Shown here: piece after piece, positions 1 through 6,719 of the stretch
How the letters are laid out: every line of letters begins with the position of its first letter
How positions within the stretch are numbered: the first letter of the stretch is position 1
DNA from: Hyphomicrobiales bacterium
GTDB taxonomy: Bacteria > Pseudomonadota > Alphaproteobacteria > Rhizobiales > Aestuariivirgaceae
Assembly (NCBI GenBank): GCA_027031305.1
Contig: JALVRJ010000307.1
Span: 4,694 to 11,412, forward strand
Direction: 5' to 3'
Length of the DNA stretch: 6,719 nucleotides
Translations under genes and position numbers: made by a program
The notes under the pieces: model-generated
What the model was told of the DNA's origin: nothing
The model's database searches: none
Seen by the model: only the letters and a program-made list of their open reading frames with translations

Positions 1-2
1 CG

Positions 3-195
3 CGCATTTTCCGCTGGCCAGGCAACCCCGCGGCCATCGCCGACGCCCTGGTTCTGCGCGCCAGTGGCGCCCTGCACGCGCTGGCGCGCGGTGGCCGTCC
101 CCGACGATATTCCGAATGGCGACCTCGAACGTGTCCTCGTCGGCATCATCGTGGCCCACGGACACGCGGTACGGTGGCGGGCCAGGGCGGCCTGA
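3..195 (+). pseudogene. Truncated, frameshifted remnant of a DUF2332-family gene
   Basis: Reading frame 3 from the left edge gives a peptide containing WPGNP, then DALVLRASGALHALARGG. As I remember it, this resembles the DUF2332 N-terminal segment (W-x-GDP, then LRLAGALHAL near a Gly-Arg). About base 95 the resemblance in frame 3 stops. Frame 1 then reads PDDIPNGDLERVLVGIIVAHG, which fits the helix that usually follows, before TGA at 193-195. Family members run to roughly 300 residues or more. Here the C-terminal two thirds are missing, because acnA begins at 220 on the opposite strand. The function of DUF2332 is unknown. The start lies outside the window. I infer a decayed gene; a sequencing indel could explain the frame change but not the missing C-terminus. 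The family call is from memory and is tentative. Confidence 0.42.
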
Positions 196-206
196 AGGCT
201 TCCCTG
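183..206 (-). terminator. Hairpin downstream of acnA, possible terminator
   Basis: CAGGG (183-187) pairs with CCCTG (202-206). After one C/T mismatch, GGCC (189-192) pairs with GGCT (197-200, one G-U pair) around a four-base loop TGAA. This makes a nine-pair stem that begins 14 bases past the acnA stop codon. No T-run follows on either strand, so it is not a textbook intrinsic terminator. Structures of this kind are common 3' ends in GC-rich genomes. It also overlaps the end of the DUF2332 remnant on the other strand. Confidence 0.4.
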
Positions 207-219
207 TCGCGTTCATGGC

Positions 220-2904
<2,685 letters not shown>

Positions 2905-2934
2905 GAATGTCTCCCGTTCCGTTTCGCCGCGTGA

Positions 2935-2962
2935 GCCGCGCCATCGCCGGCAATGGCGCGGC
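2935..2962 (-). promoter_or_regulatory. Perfect 10-bp inverted repeat in the acnA leader
   Basis: GCCGCGCCAT (2935-2944) is exactly repeated in reverse complement as ATGGCGCGGC (2953-2962), with an eight-base spacer. In acnA mRNA it would form a very stable stem-loop ending about 30 bases before the start codon. A U-G closing pair would leave the hexaloop GCCGGC. It lies just upstream of the Shine-Dalgarno (2911-2915), so it could act as a leader RNA structure or as a DNA operator. The repeat is seen directly; a regulatory role is inferred. It lacks the C-bulge and CAGUGN loop of an iron-responsive element. Confidence 0.55.
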
Positions 2963-2981
2963 CAGAGTGCACGCGATTGGC

Positions 2982-2996
2982 AAGGAATGGTTCCTT
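2982..2996. repeat. Small palindrome AAGGAA-TGG-TTCCTT
   Basis: Six-base arms are perfectly symmetric around a three-base centre in the acnA/marC divergent control region. It lies just downstream of the weak acnA -10 candidate at 2994-2999, where a repressor operator would overlap the transcription start. It also overlaps the end of one CGATTGGCAA copy. No regulator family is recognised from it. Confidence 0.35.
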
Positions 2997-3022
2997 TTAG
3001 CAGGCCTTCGGGCTTTTGCCAG
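2994..3022 (-). promoter_or_regulatory. Candidate acnA promoter
   Basis: On the minus strand, CTGGCA (3022-3017) and TAAAAG (2999-2994) are separated by 17 bases. Each matches four of six sigma-70 consensus positions, and the -10 is preceded by an extended TGC (3002-3000). Transcription would start near 2987, giving a leader of about 83 bases that includes the inverted repeat at 2935-2962. The match is weak and no alternative is clearly better. Confidence 0.28.
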
Positions 3023-3105
3023 CCACGAGCTTGCTGGTATGGTGCCGAAAAGGCGCGCTTGCGTTCCCGATCGCGCATTTTCCATCGATTGGCAAAGGCA
3101 TTCCC

Positions 3106-3780
3106 ATGCAGCTGTGGACAGACGTGATATTGCCGGCATTCGCCACCTTTTTCGTCATCATCGACCCGCTGGGCCTGATGCCCATTTTCATCGCCCTCAC
3201 CCGTGGCCAGCCGCACACGGAACAGCAGCGGGTGGCGACCCGCGCTGTGCTGCTGGCAACGGCCATCCTGTTGTTGTTCGCCTTCTTCGGCGAGGCCATC
3301 ATGCGCCTGTTCGGCATCACCATTCCGGCCTTTCGCATCGCCGGCGGCATCCTGCTGTTCCTCATCGCCATGGAAATGCTGTTCGAGAAACGCGCCGAAC
3401 GGCGCCGGCGCTCGGCCAGCGGCCACCATGCCGACCGGACCGACAAGCCCGCCGCCGTCTCCGGCCTCGCCGACGATGACGACATCTGGGTCTTCCCGTT
3501 GGGCATTCCGCTGATCGCCGGGCCGGGCGCCATCACCTCGGTCATCCTGCTCATGGGGCAGTGGCGCGGCGACGTGGCGGCGCAAACGGCCATCGTCGTC
3601 ACCCTGCTGGTGGTGCTGGCCATCACCTGGGGCCTGTTCTTCATCACCAGCCACGCCGGGCGCTTCCTCAACGACACGGCGACACGGGCCATCTCGCGCC
3701 TGCTGGGCATCATTCTGGCGGCGCTGGCGGTGCAATTCGTCATCACCGGCGTCACCAGCGCCTTGCGCGCCCTGTCCTGA
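3106..3780 (+). CDS. MarC family inner-membrane protein
   Basis: This is a 224-aa hydrophobic protein of the MarC (formerly UPF0056) family, of unknown transport substrate. The E. coli namesake was once linked to multiple antibiotic resistance, but that link was not upheld. Segment 1 (about 7-31) contains the signature [10 protein letters not shown] (19-28). Further membrane segments lie near 46-70, 77-93, 129-151, 160-181 and 196-220. The second signature is [17 protein letters not shown] (131-147), which echoes the first as expected of the internal repeat. Between them is a hydrophilic loop (about 95-127), rich in Arg and His and ending in DDDD. The chosen ATG has AAAGG at 3094-3098, seven bases upstream. 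An in-frame ATG at 3016 would add 30 residues without family similarity. It diverges from acnA and converges with the dehydrogenase gene. Confidence 0.93.
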   Translation: MQLWTDVILPAFATFFVIIDPLGLMPIFIALTRGQPHTEQQRVATRAVLLATAILLLFAFFGEAIMRLFGITIPAFRIAGGILLFLIAMEMLFEKRAERRRRSASGHHADRTDKPAAVSGLADDDDIWVFPLGIPLIAGPGAITSVILLMGQWRGDVAAQTAIVVTLLVVLAITWGLFFITSHAGRFLNDTATRAISRLLGIILAALAVQFVITGVTSALRALS

Positions 3781-3804
3781 GCCGCCGGCTTGGTGGCCGC
3801 TCAG
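3777..3804. terminator. Shared hairpin over both stop codons, candidate bidirectional terminator
   Basis: CTGAGC (3777-3782) pairs perfectly with GCTCAG (3799-3804). After one C/C mismatch, GCCG (3784-3787) pairs with TGGC (3794-3797, one G-U) around a six-base loop. The left arm holds the TGA of the MarC gene (3778-3780) and the right arm the stop of the dehydrogenase (3801-3803 on the other strand). The two genes converge with only 20 bases between them, so one symmetric hairpin could end both transcripts. No T-run follows. Confidence 0.48.
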
Positions 3805-4640
3805 TTGGCGTCCGAGGCCTTGTCCAGCACCGCGTCCAGCACCCGCCACGGCAGGACGCGGCGCAGAAGGGCCATGAGGTGGGTGGGAAAGGTGACGTAA
3901 TATTTCGGCTTCGGGCGCGGATGTTCCAGCGCGTGCACCAGCTTTTTCAGCACCGCCTCGGGCGGCAACTTGAAGGGATTGGGCTTCGTCTCTCCGCGCA
4001 GGCGTTTCAGGTGGTGCTGATACACATCGCGATAGGGCGAGTGCTCGATGTCGATGTTCTGCTCGAAGTGGCGCAGGGCGTGTTCGACGAACCTGGACCA
4101 GATGGGGCCGGGCTCGATGGTGGACACGTGAATGCCGCTGCCGCGCAGCTCCAGGCGCAGGGTGTCGGAAAGGCCCTCGATGGCGAACTTGCTGGCGTTG
4201 TAGGCGCCGCGCCATTTCATGGCCACCACGCCCAGCACGGAAGAGTTCTGCACCACGCGGCCGCCGCCATTGGCGCGCATCAGCGGCAGCGCCCGCACGG
4301 TGAGGTCGTGCCAGCCGAAAACGTTGGCCTGGAACTGCGCCTCCAGCACCGCGCGCGAAAGATCCTCCACCGCGCCCAGCTGGCCATAGGCGCCGTTGTT
4401 GAACAGGGCGAACAGGCGGCCCTCGGTGCGCTCGGCCACCCGTTCCACGCAGGCGCGGACGCTGTCCGGCTCGGCATAGTCCAGATAGAGCGCTTCCAGC
4501 CCGTGCCCTTGCAGATCCGCGATATCCTCTTTCCCGCGCGCGGTGGCGAACACGCGCCAGCCCCGCGCTTTCAGGCCCAGCGCGCAGGCGCGCCCTATTC
4601 CCGACGAGCAGCCGGTGATGAGAATGGAGCGGTTGTCCAT
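3801..4640 (-). CDS. Short-chain dehydrogenase/reductase (classical SDR)
   Basis: This 279-aa NAD(P)-dependent oxidoreductase is of typical size for a classical SDR. The Rossmann cofactor motif TGCSSGIG is at 9-16. The usual NNAG is replaced by NNGAYGQ (81-87), a variant I recall from some SDR subgroups. The catalytic residues are Ser134 (NSSVLG) and Tyr147-x3-Lys151 (YNASK), followed by EPGPI (176-180). Arg at 35, after strand 2 (FATAR), is compatible with NADP(H), but this is inference. The substrate cannot be told. There is no signal peptide, so it should be cytoplasmic; the C-terminal stretch about 253-270 is moderately hydrophobic. I chose the ATG at 4638-4640 ([10 protein letters not shown]) because the Rossmann strand begins right after it. 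An ATG at 4656-4658 adds six residues, and neither has a strong Shine-Dalgarno. It is divergent from tolA and convergent with the MarC gene, so a single-gene unit. Confidence 0.92.
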   Translation of the reverse strand: MDNRSILITGCSSGIGRACALGLKARGWRVFATARGKEDIADLQGHGLEALYLDYAEPDSVRACVERVAERTEGRLFALFNNGAYGQLGAVEDLSRAVLEAQFQANVFGWHDLTVRALPLMRANGGGRVVQNSSVLGVVAMKWRGAYNASKFAIEGLSDTLRLELRGSGIHVSTIEPGPIWSRFVEHALRHFEQNIDIEHSPYRDVYQHHLKRLRGETKPNPFKLPPEAVLKKLVHALEHPRPKPKYYVTFPTHLMALLRRVLPWRVLDAVLDKASDAN

Positions 4641-4694
4641 CGGCTCTTTTCTGGTCATCTTCGTTCGCCCGATGATGTCTGTCCGGTTGATCTC

Positions 4695-4707
4695 AAGGTT
4701 AATGGTT
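4695..4707 (-). promoter_or_regulatory. AACC-x3-AACC repeat, CtrA-like half-site
   Basis: The minus strand reads AACCATTAACCTT. It contains TTAACCTT, seven of eight bases of the CtrA half-site TTAACCAT known from alphaproteobacteria, and two AACC units with a seven-base period. It lies between the divergent dehydrogenase and tolA starts. A short match like this can arise by chance, and CtrA is present only in some alphaproteobacterial lineages. Confidence 0.2.
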
Positions 4708-4718
4708 TGTTGAACAGG

Positions 4719-4731
4719 CGTATCATATACG
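4719..4731. promoter_or_regulatory. Operator-like palindrome with overlapping divergent -10 candidates
   Basis: CGTAT-CAT-ATACG is a perfect inverted repeat with five-base arms, in an AT-rich island (about 4690-4755) of an otherwise GC-rich window. It contains TATCAT (4721-4726, plus strand) and TATGAT (4727-4722, minus strand), each five of six bases of a -10 box. They face tolA and the dehydrogenase respectively. Neither has a good -35. A dimeric regulator bound here would cover both promoters. The symmetry is seen; its function is inferred. Confidence 0.4.
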
Positions 4732-4783
4732 TCATGCAAATGCCGAATTCTTCTGTTCCCTCTGGCGGGCGTTCATCCTCGAC

Positions 4784-4804
4784 AAGGACGGGCCATCATC
4801 GTTG
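4784..4804 (+). promoter_or_regulatory. tolA ribosome binding site and TTG start codon
   Basis: AAGGACGGG (4784-4792) is followed nine bases later by TTG (4802-4804). In the tolA frame no ATG or GTG exists between the upstream stop (TAA, 4700-4702) and the membrane anchor. The TTG gives MRASLVISLFLH, a normal TolA N-terminus, so it decides the start. Confidence 0.55.
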
Positions 4805-5800
4805 CGCGCATCCCTGGTCATATCCCTTTTCCTGCACCTGGCCATCATCGTGCTGGCCGTCGTCAACCTGCGCGGGCCGGACAGGCTGTCGGCCCCGCCG
4901 CAGGAGGCCCTGCCGGTGGAGATCGTCGATATCGAGGAAGTCTCCAGGCGCGCGGCCATGCGCAAGGACGCGCCGAAGAAGCCGAAGAAGGCGGTTGAGA
5001 AACCCGCTCCTCCCAAGCAGGAACGGCGCGCGGTGGAAAAGCCCGCGCCGAAGCCGGCGAAGGAAGTGAAACAGGCCTCCCGCGAGCCACGCCCGGCGCC
5101 GGAAGCGGCCCCGGCCCCGAAGCCCGAACCCGAGAAGCCTCGGCCAGGGCCCGAACCCGAGCCGCAGGCGAAGAAGAAGCTCGAGGCGCTCGTGAAAGAG
5201 GCGGTGAAGGAAACTCCGCCCGAGGAAAGGAAGGCCGCAAAGCCGGAGAAACGGGCGCGGATGAGGCCGGCTCCGAAGCCTCGCGCCCGTCCCAAGATCG
5301 TGCGCCGGAAACCGGCACCCAGGCCCGGGAAGGTGGCACGGACGAAAAAGAAGCCGTTGAAGGATCCGATCGACGACATCGCCGCGCTGCTGAACAAGAC
5401 CGACGAGGAGCGCGCCGCGCCTCGACCCGAAAGCGAGCGCGCCGGCAGGCCGCTGCGTGGTCCGGCCGACGTCAATGGCGAGGATGCGCGCATCGCCGCC
5501 GACATCGCCGATGCCCTGCGCGCGCGTATCGAGGAGTGCTGGAACGTGCCGGCCGGTGTGCGCGACGCCGAGCACTTGCGGGTGCGCATTCGCTTCCAGC
5601 TCGGCCCCGGCGGCGCGCTTGCCGGTGGGCCGGTGGTGCTCAATCGCATGGATCATCCGGCCTTTCCGGCGGCGGCGCAAAGCGCGGTGCGCGCCGTCAT
5701 CGCCTGCGCGCCCTACGCCTTCCTGCCGCCGGAACGTTACGATTTGTGGAAGGACGTGATATTGACCTTCGACCCCAGCCGGTTGCTGGCGGTGAACTGA
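4802..5800 (+). CDS. tolA: Cell envelope integrity protein TolA
   Basis: This 332-aa protein has the TolA three-part layout. A single N-terminal membrane anchor lies at about 4-22 (SLVISLFLHLAIIVLAVV) with a very short cytoplasmic tail. Next comes a long Lys/Pro/Glu/Arg-rich periplasmic linker (about 25-225), with AVEKPAP twice (64-70, 77-83) and PEPE-type runs. The globular C-terminal TolA/TonB domain (about 227-330) contains ECWNVP (245-250) and VRIRFQLGPGG. Cys246 and Cys302 could form a disulfide. TolA couples the proton-driven TolQ-TolR motor in the inner membrane to TolB and Pal, helping outer-membrane constriction at division. tolB follows, so they are probably cotranscribed. tolQ and tolR are not upstream. 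The linker is more proline-rich than the long Ala/Lys helix of E. coli TolA and so resembles TonB. TonB is the alternative call, but the following tolB makes TolA much more likely. Confidence 0.9.
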   Translation: MRASLVISLFLHLAIIVLAVVNLRGPDRLSAPPQEALPVEIVDIEEVSRRAAMRKDAPKKPKKAVEKPAPPKQERRAVEKPAPKPAKEVKQASREPRPAPEAAPAPKPEPEKPRPGPEPEPQAKKKLEALVKEAVKETPPEERKAAKPEKRARMRPAPKPRARPKIVRRKPAPRPGKVARTKKKPLKDPIDDIAALLNKTDEERAAPRPESERAGRPLRGPADVNGEDARIAADIADALRARIEECWNVPAGVRDAEHLRVRIRFQLGPGGALAGGPVVLNRMDHPAFPAAAQSAVRAVIACAPYAFLPPERYDLWKDVILTFDPSRLLAVN

Positions 5801-5863
5801 GCGCGCGCCGCGCACGGCAGTGATGAAATGGACAAGAGGCGAATCATCGGGGGCATGAGGACG

Positions 5864-6719
5864 ATGACGGGATCGCGAAACCGGTTCGGGATGCGGCTGT
5901 TGGGCTGGCTGATGGGGATTGCCTGGGCACTGGCCGCCCTGGCCATGCCGGCGCAGGCGGTGCTGGAGGTGCAGATCACCCGCGGGCGGGTGCAGCCGGT
6001 GCCGGTGGCGGTGCCGGATTTCATCGGCGGCAACGCGGACGAGCGCCTGCTTGGCGGCAAAGTGGCCGACATCATCCGCGACAATCTCGCCCGTTCCGGT
6101 CTGTTCCGCGTCATCGACCCGGCCGCCTACATCGAAACCATCACCGCCTTCGACAAGCCGCCGCAGTTCGGCTCCTGGCGCGTCATCAAGGCGCAGGCGC
6201 TGGTGGTCGGCCGCGTCGCGGTGCGTGCCGACGGGCGGGTGGAGGGAGCCTTTCGCCTGTGGGACATCTACGCCCAGCGCCAGATCCTGGGCCTGCGCTT
6301 CATCACCAGCAAGCAGGAATGGCGGCGTATCGGCCACAAGATTTCCGACGCCGTCTACAAGGCCGTGACCGGCGATGAGGGCTATTTCGACACCCGCATC
6401 GTCTTCATCGACGAATCGGGGCCGAAGAAAAGGCGCGTCAAGCGCCTGGCGATCATGGACCAGGACGGCTTCAACCTGCGCTATCTCACCGATGGCCGCG
6501 CGCTGGTGCTGACCCCGCGCTTCTCGCCGGCGGCGCAGCGCATCACCTACCTGTCCTACGCCACGGGCATCCCGCGCGTATACATCATGGACCTGGCGAC
6601 GGGGCGCAAGCAGATGATCGGCGAGTTTCCCAACATGAGCTTCGCGCCGCGTTTCTCGCCCGATGGTCGGCGGCTGGTGTTCAGCCTGCAAGAAGACAAT
6701 GGCGGATCGAACCTCTACG
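5864..6719 (+). CDS. tolB: Tol-Pal system beta-propeller protein TolB (3' end outside window)
   Basis: 285 residues are visible and the frame is open at the window edge; full TolB is about 430 aa. An export signal comes first: basic n-region, core LLGWLMGIAWALAALAM (12-28), then PAQA with cleavage predicted after Ala32. The N-terminal domain (about 33-170) opens with VLEVQITRGRVQPVPVAVPDF. The beta-propeller begins near 178, with LAIMDQDGFN (195-204), PRFSP (218-222), VYIMDLATG (239-247) and PRFSPDGRRLVF (262-273), the TolB-type repeats. TolB acts in the periplasm between Pal and TolA. The start is uncertain. ATG 5864 has GGGGG (5849-5853) ten bases before it and gives a normal signal length. 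In-frame ATGs at 5828 (27 bases after tolA), 5855 and 5891 are alternatives. It lies in the same transcription unit as tolA, and pal is expected beyond the window. Confidence 0.95.
   Translation, partial: MTGSRNRFGMRLLGWLMGIAWALAALAMPAQAVLEVQITRGRVQPVPVAVPDFIGGNADERLLGGKVADIIRDNLARSGLFRVIDPAAYIETITAFDKPPQFGSWRVIKAQALVVGRVAVRADGRVEGAFRLWDIYAQRQILGLRFITSKQEWRRIGHKISDAVYKAVTGDEGYFDTRIVFIDESGPKKRRVKRLAIMDQDGFNLRYLTDGRALVLTPRFSPAAQRITYLSYATGIPRVYIMDLATGRKQMIGEFPNMSFAPRFSPDGRRLVFSLQEDNGGSNLY

Larger units (their letters stand above)
2974..3095. repeat. Direct repeat CGATTGGCAA, two copies
   Basis: CGATTGGCAA occurs at 2974-2983 and 3086-3095, 112 bp apart, within the 201-bp intergenic region. Similarity continues loosely past each copy (an A/GG run, then AT and TCC). 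The second copy runs into the ribosome binding site of the MarC gene. It may be a pair of regulator sites or a short ancestral duplication. A chance match of this length within so short a region is unlikely but possible. Confidence 0.3.

Noticed and set aside
1..12. 12-bp match CGCGCATTTTCC, also at 3072-3083
   Set aside because: An exact 12-mer shared by two places in a 6.7-kb GC-rich sequence is about what chance predicts, and the flanks do not match.
2935..2962. Eukaryote-style iron-responsive element in front of aconitase
   Set aside because: The loop is not CAGUGN and there is no unpaired C five bases below it, so only a generic stem-loop can be claimed.
3002..3017. AGGCC-TTCG-GGCTT followed by TTT, terminator-like on the + strand
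   Set aside because: A five-pair stem with one G-U pair, and no + strand gene upstream for it to terminate. It overlaps the candidate acnA promoter instead.
2905..4215. Upstream extension of the acnA frame giving an apparent 1331-residue protein
   Set aside because: The extra part is low-complexity Arg/Gly/Gln/His-rich sequence antisense to the MarC and dehydrogenase genes. The acnA ATG at 2904 has a good Shine-Dalgarno and matches the family N-terminus.
4734..5069. ATG-CAA-ATG start at 4734 as an alternative to the tolA TTG, or as a leader peptide
   Set aside because: It is in a different frame from tolA, has no Shine-Dalgarno, and reads low-complexity Ser/Arg sequence through the tolA anchor region.
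4796..6691. Long minus-strand open frame (631 residues) opposite tolA and tolB
   Set aside because: A shadow frame: compositionally biased, no domain, and it contradicts two clear genes on the other strand.

Overview
The window looks like chromosomal DNA of a GC-rich (roughly 63-65% G+C by eye) Gram-negative bacterium, most probably an alphaproteobacterium. The evidence is an AcnA-type aconitase, a tolA-tolB pair coding for an outer-membrane tethering system, the TolA C-terminal Cys-Trp-x-Val-Pro motif and the TolB mature N-terminus. The order or genus cannot be fixed from the sequence alone. There are no mobile elements, CRISPR arrays, tRNA or rRNA genes.

Layout. (1) Bases 1-219: a short + strand remnant resembling the N-terminal third of DUF2332-family proteins. 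It appears frameshifted and truncated, and it ends at a hairpin that may terminate acnA. (2) 220-2904, minus: a complete aconitase A gene (894 aa) with all three cluster cysteines. (3) 2905-3105: a divergent control region between acnA and the next gene. It holds a perfect 10-bp inverted repeat in the acnA leader, a small palindrome and a 10-bp direct repeat. (4) 3106-3780, plus: a MarC-family inner-membrane protein. (5) 3801-4640, minus: a short-chain dehydrogenase/reductase of unknown substrate, convergent with marC. Only 20 bp separate the two genes, and a hairpin there carries both stop codons. (6) 4641-4801: a second divergent control region, locally AT-rich, with the palindrome CGTATCATATACG. 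(7) 4802-5800, plus: tolA with a TTG start. (8) 5864 to the window end, plus: tolB, cut off by the window edge.

How the genes work together. Only tolA and tolB form a clear functional unit. TolA is the inner-membrane-anchored periplasmic arm and TolB the periplasmic beta-propeller that links it to Pal; together they support outer-membrane constriction and integrity. The usual tolQ-tolR partners are not upstream: a divergent dehydrogenase sits there, so this tolAB(-pal) block appears to have its own promoter. Aconitase (TCA cycle), the MarC protein and the dehydrogenase are separate single-gene transcription units in alternating orientations.

Most of the window is ordinary housekeeping sequence. 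I did not find a convincing novel multi-gene system. The features most worth a second look are the acnA leader inverted repeat, the tolAB block separated from tolQR, the operator-like palindrome in front of it, and the decayed DUF2332 remnant.
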